From: Streptomyces sp. MspMP-M5
Lineage (GTDB): Bacteria > Actinomycetota > Actinomycetes > Streptomycetales > Streptomycetaceae
Direction of reading: 5' to 3'
DNA length: 64,000 nucleotides
Assembly (NCBI RefSeq): GCF_000373585.1
Contig: NZ_KB891918.1
Location: 204,133 to 268,132, forward strand
Positions 24,788 to 34,421 of the stretch are shown here, one piece after another (the stretch's first letter is position 1; each line of letters opens with the position of its first letter). Below the pieces are notes generated by a model. It had not been told where the DNA came from, did not search any database, and was given only the letters and a program-made list of their open reading frames with translations. The position numbers and the translations under genes are program-made.

Positions 24788-25036
24788 ATGATGAGCGCGA
24801 CCAGCACCCTCGCCCTGACGCACTTCGTCACCCTTGCCGACAGCTTCGACAAGGACAAGGTGACCCCCGGCGTCCTCGGCTTCATCGTCTTCGCGGTCAT
24901 CGGCGGTGCCGTGTGGCTGCTGATGAAGTCCATGAACAAGCAGATGCGCAAGGTGGACTTCGAGGAGGCCCCGGAGGACGGCCAGGCGGACACCGCCGCC
25001 CCGGCCGCCGCGGCCCCCAAGCCGAAGACCGGCTGA
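24788..25036 (+). CDS. Small single-pass membrane protein downstream of mca
   Basis: An 82-residue protein with one membrane helix (GVLGFIVFAVIGGAVWLLM) followed by KSMNKQMRKVDF and a disordered Ala/Pro-rich acidic tail. ATG 24788 or 24791 can start. It begins four bases after mca ends. I recognise it only as a conserved Streptomyces neighbour of mca; its function is unknown. Confidence 0.78.
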   Translation: MMSATSTLALTHFVTLADSFDKDKVTPGVLGFIVFAVIGGAVWLLMKSMNKQMRKVDFEEAPEDGQADTAAPAAAAPKPKTG

Positions 25037-25281
25037 CGGCCCGGCGCCGGGCCGGCGGGCCCGGGGCGCGGGCGTGCGGACCGGGTGGCGGTCACCGAGC
25101 CGGCCGTTCGGCAGCGGCCGGCGGACCGGCCCGGCGGCTCGCCGATCCGAGCGGTCGGCGAGCCGTACCGCGGGCCGGGGACTCCGCATGCCGGGGGCCC
25201 TGCACGCCGGGGATTCGGCATGCCGACGGGCGGCACGCGCGCCGCCGTCAGTCCGCGGCCGCCGTCACCGGGCCGCCGGTG
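25037..25281. other. Convergent intergenic region
   Basis: 245 bp with several GCCGGCC/GGCCGGC blocks and repeated GCCGACC/GGTCGGC, probably a bidirectional termination zone. No gene is seen. Confidence 0.35.
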
Positions 25282-28200
25282 TCACTCCGCGGCCGCGGGC
25301 GCCGCGGCTATCGCCATGATCTCCCTGGCCTGACGGTCCGGCACCATGCCGAGCCGCCAGCCCTGCCACCCCGTCTCCGGCTCGATCCCGCGCTCCAGCA
25401 GCAGCGCGAAGGTCTGCGCGGACTCCGCCAGCTTGGCGTCCCGGCCGTCGTGCCGCTCCCGCACCAGCTGCGCCAGCTCCTCCTGGGCCACCGCCGTGCC
25501 GATCACCGAACCGCCCGGCGAGGCGAACGGCAGCAGCGTGCACCGCAGGAACCGCGCCCAGTCCTCCCCGCGCCGGTCGCCGTACCCGGCGAAGAGCTCC
25601 GCGGCCTCGTCGGCCAGCGCCAGCGCCTGGGCGGCCCGGCCGTTCCCGGCGTCGACGACCACCAGCTCCAGCACGGACCACGCCTCGCCGTGCGCCACCC
25701 CGATCCGCTGGAAGTCCTTCCGGGCGTCCTGGAGCAGCTGCCGGGCGAAGCCGCTGTTGCGCAGCGAACCCGTCTGCTCGGCCCGCAGGTCCCGGGTCAC
25801 CCGGCCCGCGTGGTGCCGGGCGCAGGCCAGGCCGTAGGCGTCCTGCATGCGGCTGAACATGTTGCGCGCACGCTCCAGCTGGCGCAGCGCCGCATCGCGC
25901 TCACCGCGCTCCTCCAGCGCCTGGCCCAGGTGGAACATCGTCCACGCCTCGCCGCGGGCGTCCTCGTGCTGGCGGTGCAGCGGCAGCGCCCGGTGCAGCT
26001 GGTCGGCGGCCGCGCCCGGATCGCCGGCCGCCAGGCGGGCCCGCGCCAGCTGGGTCATCGCCCAGGCCGTGCCGCGGTCGTCGTGCGTACGGCCGTACAG
26101 CTCCAGTGCGGACGTCAGCGCCTCCTCGGCGCGCGGGACGTCGCCCTGCCGCAGACGGACCTGGCCGAGCTGGAAGTGCGCCCACGCCTGGCCGTGCAGG
26201 CTCTCGCTCTCCTCATGGAGCGCCAGCGACTCCCGCAGCATCTCCAGGGCCTCGGGGAGCCGGCCCCGGTCGCGCTCCACCGCGGCCAGCGCGTGCAGCG
26301 TCCAGGCACGGTCGCCGCGCATCTCCGGGCCGGCCTGGAGATCCAGCGCCTCCCGCAGCTTCGCCGCGGCCTCGGTGAGGCTGCCCTGCTGCTGGAGGGT
26401 GATGCCCAGATCGCGCAGCGCGCGGGCCGCGCCCACCGGGTGCTGTGCCTCGAAATAGAGGTCGACCACCGATGACAGCGTCGTCCGGGCGCGGTCCAGC
26501 TCGCCGAGCTGGCGGGCCGCGACGCCGGTCCGCCACTGCACCGAGCGCACCAGCAGCCCCCGGCCCGCCGCCTGGGTCAACTCGCTGAGCTCGCCCAGGC
26601 GGTAGAGGTCGCCGCGCAGCAGGCAGTAGTCGCACAGTGCGCCCAGCAGATGCGAGACGGCGTCCTGGTCCACCTCCTGGTCGGCGTGGCGCAGGGCGGC
26701 GGTGATGAAGCTGGTCTCGTCGTCCAGCCACTGCAGGGCCGCGTCCAGGGACGGGAAGCCGTGCGGGCCGAAGCGGTCGGCGCGGGTGGAGGTGTTGCCG
26801 TCGACCAGCCGGATCACCGCGTCGGCCAGCTCCGCGTAGCCGCGGATCAGCCGCTCCTGGGCCGCGGCGCGCTCGGCCGGCTCCTCCTCGTCCGTCAGCC
26901 GGGTGTGCGCGAAGCGGTGCACCAGGGGGTGCAGGCGGTAGCGGGCGCCGCGGACGTGCTCCAGCAGACCGGCCCCGGCCAGCTCCGTCAGCCGGCGCTT
27001 CGCCTCCGCGTCGGGGACGCCCAGCAGCGCGGCCGCGGCGGCCACGCCCAGGCTCGCCCGCCCCACCAGGGCCAGCCGGCGCAGCAACTGCCGGGCCTGC
27101 GGCGGCTGGTCGGCGTAGCGCAGCGCCAGCACCCGCTCCACGGGCCCCGCGGCGTCGGTCGCCGCCAGCTCGCGGGCCAGCGCGGCGGGGGAGCGGGTGC
27201 CCAGTGAGGAGCCGGCCGCGCGCAGTGCCAGCGGCAGGCCGGCGCACAGCTCGGAGATCCGGTCGAGCGCCTGGGCGTCGTACGGACCCGTGCCGTCCGC
27301 CGCCTCCGGCCCGGAGGGGGCCGCCGACCGCAGCAGCTCCTCGACGCCCGCCGCGTCCAGCGCGGCCACCGGGAGGTGGTGCACCCGCGCCGCCAGGTCC
27401 GCGGGGAGCTCCAACGGCGTACGGGAGGTGACCAGGACCAGGCTGTCGGAGCGCTCCGGCACCAGGGCCCGTACCTGCTCGGCGTCCGAGGCGTCGTCCA
27501 GCAGCACCGCCACCGGGAGCCCGGTCAGATGCTGGTGGTAGATCTCGGTGAGCCGGCGGACGTGCTGCTCCTGGGAGGGGCGCTCGCGGAAGAGCAGCTG
27601 CTCGCGCGGCGCGCCCAGGCGGTTGAGCAGGTGCAGCAGCGCGTCCCGGGTCGGCAGCGGCACCTCGCCGGGGGTGTCGCCACGCAGATCCACCAGGCAC
27701 GCGCCGCGGAACTGATCGCGCAGCTGGTGTGCCGCCCGCACCGCCAGCGCCGTCCGCCCCGAGCCCGGCTCGCCGTGCAGCACCACCACCGTCGGCCGGG
27801 TCTCCGTGCTCGCCCGGCCGGCCTGCACCCACTGGGCGATCCGCGCCAGCTCCGCCCGGCGGCCGGCGAACGGGCCCTCCGCCTGCGGGAGTTGGGCGAA
27901 CGACCGCTCCAGGACCGACCGCCGGCGGGCCGCCGCGCTGCGGTCCGCGCCGCGCAGCTGCGGCCCCCGGGAGCCCTTCCCCGCCGGCTGGGCCGTGGAC
28001 GGGCCACCGCCCCGGGCCGCCGCGGTCAGCATCCGCTGCTGGTCCAGGAACGGCCGGACGCCGCGCACCTCCAGCGCCGTCAGCCACTGCAGCCGCAGCT
28101 GCTCCGGGCCGCCGGGCTGGCCCCGCATCCCGGCCTGGCGGTGCGCCGCCGGGAGGTGGCCGGCGGTCAGCTTCACGACCGCGGCCGCCGCGCCCGCCAC

Positions 28201-28563
28201 CAGGGCCGCGAGGCCCGCACCGAGCGCCGGCCCGCCGCCCGTGCCGTACGCCAGATCCACCCCCAGGGCCGCCGCCGCGGCCACCGCGGAGGCCACCACC
28301 GGGGTGGCCAGCTCCTTGCGCGACAGCCGCTGCGCCAGCGGCCGCCGGCCGGCCGCTGCCTCGTCCAGCGCGCGCACATACGCCCCGTACTCCTCCGCCG
28401 CGGCGGCGGCCAGCTCGTCCAGGCCCGCCCGGGCCCGGCCCAGCAGCGCCGGCCCGTCGAGCCGGCCGCCCGAGCGGCGCACCTCCTCCTCGACCGTCCG
28501 CGCCAGCAGCGCATCCGCGTCCTTGCGGTGGCCGTCGCGCAGCCCCGCCCCTTCGCCCGGCAT
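25282..28563 (-). CDS. Membrane-tethered STAND ATPase with TPR repeats
   Basis: A 1093-residue signalling-type protein. Residues 1-80 are helical. Two membrane helices lie at about 86-103 and 112-131. A STAND/NB-ARC ATPase follows, with Walker A HGEPGSGRTAL near 263-273 and Walker B PVAVLLDDASD near 350-360. A winged-helix region precedes the C-terminal half, which is a run of TPR-like helical pairs (ARALRDLGITLQQQGSLTEA, ARARLAAGDPGAAADQLHRA and similar). No DNA-binding SARP domain is present, unlike AfsR. ATG 28563 follows GGAGGGGGAAGG. The frame stays open far upstream, but that part is antisense to other genes. Confidence 0.82.
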   Translation of the reverse strand: MPGEGAGLRDGHRKDADALLARTVEEEVRRSGGRLDGPALLGRARAGLDELAAAAAEEYGAYVRALDEAAAGRRPLAQRLSRKELATPVVASAVAAAAALGVDLAYGTGGGPALGAGLAALVAGAAAAVVKLTAGHLPAAHRQAGMRGQPGGPEQLRLQWLTALEVRGVRPFLDQQRMLTAAARGGGPSTAQPAGKGSRGPQLRGADRSAAARRRSVLERSFAQLPQAEGPFAGRRAELARIAQWVQAGRASTETRPTVVVLHGEPGSGRTALAVRAAHQLRDQFRGACLVDLRGDTPGEVPLPTRDALLHLLNRLGAPREQLLFRERPSQEQHVRRLTEIYHQHLTGLPVAVLLDDASDAEQVRALVPERSDSLVLVTSRTPLELPADLAARVHHLPVAALDAAGVEELLRSAAPSGPEAADGTGPYDAQALDRISELCAGLPLALRAAGSSLGTRSPAALARELAATDAAGPVERVLALRYADQPPQARQLLRRLALVGRASLGVAAAAALLGVPDAEAKRRLTELAGAGLLEHVRGARYRLHPLVHRFAHTRLTDEEEPAERAAAQERLIRGYAELADAVIRLVDGNTSTRADRFGPHGFPSLDAALQWLDDETSFITAALRHADQEVDQDAVSHLLGALCDYCLLRGDLYRLGELSELTQAAGRGLLVRSVQWRTGVAARQLGELDRARTTLSSVVDLYFEAQHPVGAARALRDLGITLQQQGSLTEAAAKLREALDLQAGPEMRGDRAWTLHALAAVERDRGRLPEALEMLRESLALHEESESLHGQAWAHFQLGQVRLRQGDVPRAEEALTSALELYGRTHDDRGTAWAMTQLARARLAAGDPGAAADQLHRALPLHRQHEDARGEAWTMFHLGQALEERGERDAALRQLERARNMFSRMQDAYGLACARHHAGRVTRDLRAEQTGSLRNSGFARQLLQDARKDFQRIGVAHGEAWSVLELVVVDAGNGRAAQALALADEAAELFAGYGDRRGEDWARFLRCTLLPFASPGGSVIGTAVAQEELAQLVRERHDGRDAKLAESAQTFALLLERGIEPETGWQGWRLGMVPDRQAREIMAIAAAPAAAE

Positions 28564-28767
28564 GCCCTTCCCCCTCCAGCAGTCGCCAGCATCCTGGCGG
28601 TCCAGCAGTCGCCGGCGGCTCACCGGAACCCGCCCGCGCCGGCCGTGCCGCCGCGGTGTGATCACCGCCGTGCGGACAGTCTTCCGCGCCCGGGCCGATT
28701 CCGGCAGGGCTGTGGACAACCGCCGCCTCTCCCGGCACCCGCGGCCCCGTTGGGAGAGGATGGCCTC

Positions 28768-30816
28768 ATGCCGAACCGCCTGGCTCATGAGACTTCCCCG
28801 TATCTGCTCCAGCACGCCGACAACCCCGTCGACTGGTGGCCGTGGTCCGCCGAGGCGTTCGAGGAGGCTCGGCGGCGCGGCGTGCCGGTGCTGCTCAGCG
28901 TCGGCTACAGCTCGTGCCACTGGTGCCATGTGATGGCGCACGAGAGCTTCGAGGATCCGCAGCTCGCGGCGTTGCTCAACGAGCACTTCGTGGCCGTCAA
29001 GGTCGACCGCGAGGAGCGGCCCGACGTGGACGCCGTCTACATGGAGGCGGTGCAGGCCGCCACCGGGCAGGGCGGCTGGCCGATGACCGTCTTCCTCACG
29101 CCCGACGCCGAGCCCTTCTACTTCGGCACGTACTTCCCGCCCGCGCCGCGCCACGGCATGCCGTCCTTCGGGCAGGTCCTCGAAGGGGTCCGCAGCGCCT
29201 GGGCCGACCGGCGCGACGAGGTCGGCGAGGTCGCCGGCCGGATCGTCGCCGACCTCGCGGGCCGCTCGCTGGCCGAGTCGCTGGCCAAGGGCGACCAGCG
29301 GCCGCCGCGCCCCGAGGAGCTGGCCGGTGCCCTGATGGGGCTGACCCGGGCCTTCGACGCGGTGCACGGCGGGTTCGGCGACGCCCCGAAGTTCCCGCCG
29401 GCCATGGTGCTGGAGTTCCTGCTGCGCCACCACGCCCGGACGGGGTCCGCCGGCGCCCTGGAAATGGTCGAGGCGACCTGCGCGGCCATGGCCCGTGGCG
29501 GGATGTACGACCAGCTCGGCGGCGGTTTCGCCCGTTACTCCGTCGATCGGGAATGGGCCGTTCCGCACTTCGAGAAGATGCTCTACGACAACGCCCTGCT
29601 GTGCCGCGTCCACGCCCACCTGTGGCGCGCCACCGGCTCCGACCTGGCCCGCCGGATCGCCCTGGAGACCGCCGACTTCATGGTCCGCGAACTCCGCACC
29701 GCCCAGGGCGGCTTCGCCTCCGCGCTGGACGCCGACAGCGACGACGGGACGGGACGGCACACCGAGGGCGCGTACTACGTATGGACGCCGGAGCAGCTGC
29801 GCGCCGTCCTGGGGGAGCGGGACGCGGAGTTCGCCGCCACGTACTTCGGCGTCACCGAGGAGGGCACCTTCGAGGAGGGCGCCTCCGTCCTCCAACTCCC
29901 CGACACGGGTGGCCTGGCGGATGCCGCGCGGGTGGCGTCGGTCAAGGAGCGGCTGCTCGCGGCGCGTGCGGAGCGCCCCCGTCCGGGGCGCGACGACAAG
30001 ATCGTCGCCTCCTGGAACGGGCTGGCCGTCGCCGCGCTCGCCGAGACCGGCGCCTACTTCGACCGCCCCGACCTGGTCCAGGCCGCCACCGACGCCGCCG
30101 ACCTGCTCGTCCGCGTCCACATGGACTGGCAGGCCCGGCTGCACCGCACCTCCCGGGACGGCACGCCCGGCAACAACTCCGGTGTCCTGGAGGACTACGC
30201 CAACGTCGCCGAGGGCCTGCTGACGCTGGCCTCGGTCACCGGGGAGGGCGTCTGGGTGGAGTTCGCGGGCTTCCTGCTGGACACCGTCCTGGTGCAGTTC
30301 ACCGCCCCGGACGGCACGCTCTACGACACCGCCGCCGACGCCGAGCGGTTGATCCGCCGCCCTCAGGACCCGACCGACAACGCCACGCCCTCCGGGTGGA
30401 CCGCCGCGGCCGGGGCGCTGCTCTCGTACGCGGCGCTGACCGGCAGCTCCCTCCACCGGGACGCCGCGGAGCGCGCCCTGGGCGTCGTCACCGCCCTCGG
30501 CGGGCGGGCGCCGCGCTTCATCGGCTGGGGGCTGGCGGTCGCCGAGGCCGCGCTGGACGGGCCGCGCGAGGTCGCCGTGGTCGGCCCGCCGGACGACCCG
30601 GCCACCCGCGCGCTGCACCGCGCCGCGCTGCTGGGCACCGCCCCCGGGACGGTGGTGGCACTGGGCGCCCCCAGGGAGGACGGCGCAGCCGAGGTGCCGC
30701 TGCTCATGGCGCGCCCGCTGGTCGACGGCCGGCCCGCCGCCTACGTGTGCCGCCACTTCGCCTGCGAACAGCCGACGACGGACCCGGAGGAGCTGGCGGA
30801 GCGCCTGCGCTCCTGA
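28768..30816 (+). CDS. DUF255 thioredoxin-domain protein (YyaL/SSP411 family)
   Basis: A 682-residue protein of the widespread YyaL/spermatogenesis-associated-20 family. The N-terminal thioredoxin-like domain carries SSCHWCHVMAHESFED, with CHWC in the active-site position. The large C-terminal part is an (alpha/alpha)6-barrel like those of N-acylglucosamine epimerases (for example MYDQLGGGFARYSVD and PHFEKMLYDNALL). Start ATG 28768 follows GGGAGAGGA. The biochemical role of the family is unsettled. A strong hairpin follows the stop. Confidence 0.9.
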   Translation: MPNRLAHETSPYLLQHADNPVDWWPWSAEAFEEARRRGVPVLLSVGYSSCHWCHVMAHESFEDPQLAALLNEHFVAVKVDREERPDVDAVYMEAVQAATGQGGWPMTVFLTPDAEPFYFGTYFPPAPRHGMPSFGQVLEGVRSAWADRRDEVGEVAGRIVADLAGRSLAESLAKGDQRPPRPEELAGALMGLTRAFDAVHGGFGDAPKFPPAMVLEFLLRHHARTGSAGALEMVEATCAAMARGGMYDQLGGGFARYSVDREWAVPHFEKMLYDNALLCRVHAHLWRATGSDLARRIALETADFMVRELRTAQGGFASALDADSDDGTGRHTEGAYYVWTPEQLRAVLGERDAEFAATYFGVTEEGTFEEGASVLQLPDTGGLADAARVASVKERLLAARAERPRPGRDDKIVASWNGLAVAALAETGAYFDRPDLVQAATDAADLLVRVHMDWQARLHRTSRDGTPGNNSGVLEDYANVAEGLLTLASVTGEGVWVEFAGFLLDTVLVQFTAPDGTLYDTAADAERLIRRPQDPTDNATPSGWTAAAGALLSYAALTGSSLHRDAAERALGVVTALGGRAPRFIGWGLAVAEAALDGPREVAVVGPPDDPATRALHRAALLGTAPGTVVALGAPREDGAAEVPLLMARPLVDGRPAAYVCRHFACEQPTTDPEELAERLRS

Positions 30817-30832
30817 GGGCGGCCGGCGGGGC

Positions 30833-30890
30833 CCGACTCTTCGGTGGGGCCGACTCTTCGGTGGGGCCGGCCCTTCTGTGGGCCGGCCCC
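30833..30890 (+). terminator. Tandem 17-bp repeat and 11-bp hairpin after DUF255 gene
   Basis: GACTCTTCGGTGGGGCC is repeated about twice. A perfect stem GGGGCCGGCCC / GGGCCGGCCCC at 30863-30873 and 30880-30890 follows, with loop TTCTGT. Confidence 0.75.
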
Positions 30891-30957
30891 CGCCCGAAGT
30901 CCTGGGACCAGCGACCGGATTGAAGTTGAGGTGCGCGTCAGGTTCTAGCCTCAAGGC

Positions 30958-31962
30958 ATGACGAATCGCACGCACCGTGAAGTACGCCTGGCCGCCCGCC
31001 CCACCGGCCCGGTCACCGACGACCTCTTCGAGATCGTGGAGGTCCCCGTTCCGGAACCGGCCGAGGGCCAGGTCCTGGTACGCAACTCCCTGATGTCCGT
31101 CACCGCCGTGATGCGCACCCTGATGGACGAGCACACCACCCTCCCCATGCCGTCCTTCGTGGTCGGCGAGCCGCTGAACGGCTCCGCGATCGGCGAGGTG
31201 GTCGCCGCCCCGGGGACCGACCTCAAGGCCGGTGACCTCGTGGAGCACCGCCTCAGCTGGCGCGAGTACGCCCTGGTGGACGCTGCGGCGGTCCGGCGCC
31301 TCGACCCCGGGCTGCTGCCCGACCCGGCCGGCTACCTCTCGCAGGGCCCCACCGCCCTGATGGGCATCGACCGCGGCGCCGAAGTGCGGCCCGGCGACAC
31401 GGTGTTCATCACCGGCGCGGCGGGCGGCGTCGGCCTGATGGCCGGCCAGCTCGCCAAGCTGCGCGGCGCCGCCCGGGTCATCGGCAGCACCGGCTCCCCG
31501 GAGAAGGCCGAGCGGCTCCGCACGGAGTTCGGCTACGACGCGGTGGTCGTCCGCGGCGCCGGGCCCATCGAGGAGCAGCTGCGCGCGGCCGCCCCCGAGG
31601 GCATCGACGCGCTCTTCGACACCGTGGGCGGCGAGCAGCTCCAGGCCGCGCTCGCGGTCGCCAAGCGCGGCGCCCGGCTCGCCCTGGTGGGCGCGCTGGC
31701 CACCCAGCTCTCCGACGGGCCGGCGACCACCACGCCGATCGACACCCTGTCGCTGGTCTCCCGGGGCATCACCATGCGCGGCGTCTCCCTCTACGACCAC
31801 CGGGACCTCGTCCCCCAGTGGAACGAGCTGTTCGCCCAGGGACTGCGCGAGGGCACCCTCACCTTCCCGCACGCCCGGCTCCACGGCATCGAGCAGGCCC
31901 CGCGGGCACTCCAGGAGCTGATCGCGGGACGCCATCTGGGCTCTGTCATCGTGGAGTTGTAG
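30958..31962 (+). CDS. NADP-dependent oxidoreductase (MDR family)
   Basis: Zinc-free medium-chain reductase of 334 residues, similar to CurA/prostaglandin-reductase-type enzymes that reduce enones. The NADP site is VFITGAAGGVGLMAGQLAKL near residue 145, followed by VIGSTGSPEKAERL. C-terminal AGRHLGSVIVEL is a typical end. ATG 30958 is preceded by the AT-richer stretch GGTTCTAGCCTCAAGGC, so the leader may be short. The substrate is unknown. Confidence 0.9.
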   Translation: MTNRTHREVRLAARPTGPVTDDLFEIVEVPVPEPAEGQVLVRNSLMSVTAVMRTLMDEHTTLPMPSFVVGEPLNGSAIGEVVAAPGTDLKAGDLVEHRLSWREYALVDAAAVRRLDPGLLPDPAGYLSQGPTALMGIDRGAEVRPGDTVFITGAAGGVGLMAGQLAKLRGAARVIGSTGSPEKAERLRTEFGYDAVVVRGAGPIEEQLRAAAPEGIDALFDTVGGEQLQAALAVAKRGARLALVGALATQLSDGPATTTPIDTLSLVSRGITMRGVSLYDHRDLVPQWNELFAQGLREGTLTFPHARLHGIEQAPRALQELIAGRHLGSVIVEL

Positions 31963-32002
31963 AACACGGCAAGGATGCGGCAAGGGCGCGGCATACGGGA
32001 GC

Positions 32003-32022
32003 GCCGCCCCCGCGGGGGCGGC
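32003..32022. terminator. 20-bp perfect palindrome after oxidoreductase gene
   Basis: GCCGCCCCCGCGGGGGCGGC lies 41 bases after the stop of the oxidoreductase gene and before the amidase gene. Confidence 0.6.
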
Positions 32023-32089
32023 GGAACCGGCGGCACATGACGAGGTCCTTCCCCCCAGCGGGCCCCGGTCCCGGAGGTAGCCTGCACGG

Positions 32090-33445
32090 GTGACCACGTT
32101 GCTCGGGAGCCGTTCTCTCGTCCAGGAGGCCGCGGCGCTGCGGTCCGGTGCGGACGAGCCCCTCGACGCGGTGCGTCGCACCTGCGACCGCCTCGACGCC
32201 GTGGACCCCGTCATCGAGGCGTTCGTGCCCGAACCGGGGCGCCGCGAACGGCTGTTGGCGGCGGCCCGGGAGCTGGCCGCGGCCGGCCCGCCGGGCCCCG
32301 CCGGACGCCCTGCCCTCTACGGCATACCGGTCGGCATCAAGGACATCGTGCACGTCGACGGGCTGCCCACACGGGCCGGTTCGGCGCTGGCGCCGGGGGA
32401 ACTCACCGGTCCGCAGGCCGCCGTCGTGGACCGGCTGCGGGCCGCGGGCGCGCTGATCGCGGGCAAGACCGTCACCGCGGAGTTCGCGGTGACCGCGCCC
32501 GGGCCGACCCGCAATCCGTACAACCCGGCGCACACGCCCGGGGGTTCGAGCAGCGGCTCGGCGGCCGCGGTCGCCGCCGGGGTGGTCCCGCTGGCCATCG
32601 GGACGCAGACCGTCGGCTCGATGATCCGGCCCGCCGCCTACTGCGGCGTGGTCGGTTTCAAGCCGACCTACGGGCGCATCCCGCTCGACGGCGTGATCCC
32701 CAACGCGCTCAGCTTCGACACCCTCGGGTGCTATGCGACGGAGGTGGCGGGGATCGCGCTGGCCGCCCCGGTGCTCTGCGACGGGTGGCAGACCGCGGAC
32801 GGCGACGGCCCCGAGGGCGCGGCCGGAACGGGGCGGACACCGGTGCTGGGGGTGCCGGCCGGCCCCTATCTGGAGCGCGCCGGCGACGAGGCGCTGCGGG
32901 CCTTCGCCGCCCAGCGGGACGCCCTGGCGGCGGCCGGCTACGAGGTCCGCGAGGTGCCCGTGATGGCCGATTTCGCGGAGATCGTCGAGCAGCTCTTCAC
33001 CATGAACCGCTACGAGGTCGCCCGCGCCCACGCCCAGTGGTTCGCCCGCCACGGAGCCCTCTACCGGGAGCAGACCACAACGGCCATCAAGGAGGGCCAG
33101 GCGATCGGGGACGCCGCCTATGAGGCCGCCCGGGAGCGCCGCGCCGCCTTCCGCGAGCGGCTCGCGGCGGACGGGGCGGCCGCCGGCGTCGACCTGTGGA
33201 TCGCCCCGGCGGCCACCGGGCCCGCGCCCGCCGACCTCACCACCACGGGCACCTCGATCATGTGCCTGCCGTGGAGCAACGCCGGACTGCCGTCGCTGAG
33301 CCTGCCCGCCGGCCGGGCCGCCGACGGGCTGCCGCTGGGGCTCCAGTTGGTGGGCCGCTCCGGCGCGGACGAGGAACTCCTGTCCTGGGCGGCCGGCGTC
33401 GAACGCGTACTGGACGCGACGACCGGCTCCCGCGCCGGGATCTAG
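32090..33445 (+). CDS. Amidase (amidase-signature family)
   Basis: A 451-residue hydrolase of the amidase-signature family, which cleaves carboxamides by a Ser-cisSer-Lys triad. The lysine is in GIPVGIKDIVHVDG, and the serine motif is TPGGSSSGSAAAVAAG, followed by GTQTVGSMIRPAAYCGVVGF. Start GTG 32090 follows GGAGGTAGCC. Genes of this size include GatA-like and stand-alone amidases. No gatB or gatC is adjacent, so a free-standing catabolic amidase is more likely. Confidence 0.9.
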   Translation: MTTLLGSRSLVQEAAALRSGADEPLDAVRRTCDRLDAVDPVIEAFVPEPGRRERLLAAARELAAAGPPGPAGRPALYGIPVGIKDIVHVDGLPTRAGSALAPGELTGPQAAVVDRLRAAGALIAGKTVTAEFAVTAPGPTRNPYNPAHTPGGSSSGSAAAVAAGVVPLAIGTQTVGSMIRPAAYCGVVGFKPTYGRIPLDGVIPNALSFDTLGCYATEVAGIALAAPVLCDGWQTADGDGPEGAAGTGRTPVLGVPAGPYLERAGDEALRAFAAQRDALAAAGYEVREVPVMADFAEIVEQLFTMNRYEVARAHAQWFARHGALYREQTTTAIKEGQAIGDAAYEAARERRAAFRERLAADGAAAGVDLWIAPAATGPAPADLTTTGTSIMCLPWSNAGLPSLSLPAGRAADGLPLGLQLVGRSGADEELLSWAAGVERVLDATTGSRAGI

Positions 33446-33475
33446 CGCGGCGCACGCCAACGGGGGCACAGGGGC

Positions 33476-33676
33476 GTGCCGGAGGTGATCGGGGGGAAGG
33501 AGCCGGGCGCGGAGCGCTGTGCGGTGGCCGAGGCGGTGGCCCGGCGCCGGCCGGCCGAACTCGACGGCCGTATCGCCCGGTTGTCCCGGGTGCGGGCGGG
33601 ACTGGCCGCGCGCCTGGGGGAGCCCGCCGACCGGCCGGGCGGCCCGGCACGGGGGGACCGCTCGCTCACAGGGTGA
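33476..33676 (+). pseudogene. Possible MerR C-terminal fragment
   Basis: A 66-codon frame whose middle, ERCAVAEAVARRRPAELDGR, then IARLSRVRAGLAARLGEP, looks like the dimerisation helix of MerR-family regulators (a cysteine followed by a long E/R/L helix). The N-terminal DNA-binding half is absent, and only the GTG at 33476 opens it. It overlaps the end of the TetR gene by about 11 bases. It is either a remnant or a chance open frame. Confidence 0.35.
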
Positions 33677-34301
33677 GGCCGGCGGCCAGGATGTCCATCG
33701 AGCGGTGGATCAGGTCCTCGGGGTCGGCCGCCCGGCTGTCCTCGGCCCAGCGCAGCAGCGCCTCCTGGAGGGCGGCCAGCGCCGCCGCGCTGACGACCCG
33801 GATCCCCAGGTCGTCGGTCGGGCGGCCGGTGCGCTCGGCCAGTGCGGCGCTGACGGTGTCGATGTGCCGGGCGGTGATCTCGGCGGTGCGGCCGCGGACC
33901 GCCGGCACGTCGCGGAACAGCCGGATGCGCTGGACGAGTTCGCCGCGGTCGGCCGCGCTGATGCCGCGCATGATCCCGACCGTGACGTGCCGCAGCGTCT
34001 CGGCTATCGGCTCGCCGGCCGGGCGGTCGCGGATCCCGCGCTCCAGCAGGGCGTCGTAGTCGTCGGTGAGGACGATGTCCTCCTTGGCGGGGAAGTACCG
34101 GAAGACCGTACTGGGGGAGACCTCCGCGGCCGCGGCGATCCGGTCCACGGGGGTCGCGTCGTAGCCCTGCTCGGCGAAGAGCCGGAAGGCGGCCCGGCGG
34201 ATCGCCTGCCGGGTCTGGAGCTTCTTCCGCTCGCGCAGTCCGGGCTTCGGGTTGCCGGGCGGCGGCGCGGCGGTGGGGTGTGCGGAGGCCATGCGGCTCA
34301 T
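33666..34301 (-). CDS. TetR-family transcriptional regulator
   Basis: A 211-residue repressor. The helix-turn-helix is VDRIAAAAEVSPSTVFRYFPAKEDIVL, preceded by RLFAEQGYDAT. The ligand domain is divergent. ATG 34301 (MSRMASAHP) follows GGTGGGG; a frame start at 34343 lies inside the operator and is less likely. It is divergent from a small membrane-protein gene, and a nested inverted repeat lies between them. Confidence 0.9.
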   Translation of the reverse strand: MSRMASAHPTAAPPPGNPKPGLRERKKLQTRQAIRRAAFRLFAEQGYDATPVDRIAAAAEVSPSTVFRYFPAKEDIVLTDDYDALLERGIRDRPAGEPIAETLRHVTVGIMRGISAADRGELVQRIRLFRDVPAVRGRTAEITARHIDTVSAALAERTGRPTDDLGIRVVSAAALAALQEALLRWAEDSRAADPEDLIHRSMDILAAGLTL

Positions 34302-34337
34302 TGTCCCCACCCGCCGTGCGGTGGGCGCGCGGCGCTT

Positions 34338-34370
34338 TGACACAGCTCTGATTGTCAGTGGGGTGTGTCA
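34338..34370. promoter_or_regulatory. Nested inverted repeat between TetR and small membrane gene
   Basis: TGACACA (34338-34344) pairs with TGTGTCA (34364-34370). The smaller palindrome CTGATTGTCAG (34348-34358) shares almost the same centre. It lies in the divergent promoter region, so it is a likely site for the TetR protein. Confidence 0.55.
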
Positions 34371-34421
34371 CGCTGTGGCGCGGGAATGGTCACTGTAAGT
34401 GACTTCGAAAGGGGGTTCGTG

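Noticed and set aside
28564..32214. Very long minus-strand frame continuing upstream of the STAND ATPase gene
   Set aside because: It runs antisense to the well-supported DUF255 and oxidoreductase genes. Its composition is that of a high-GC shadow frame, and a good start exists at 28563.
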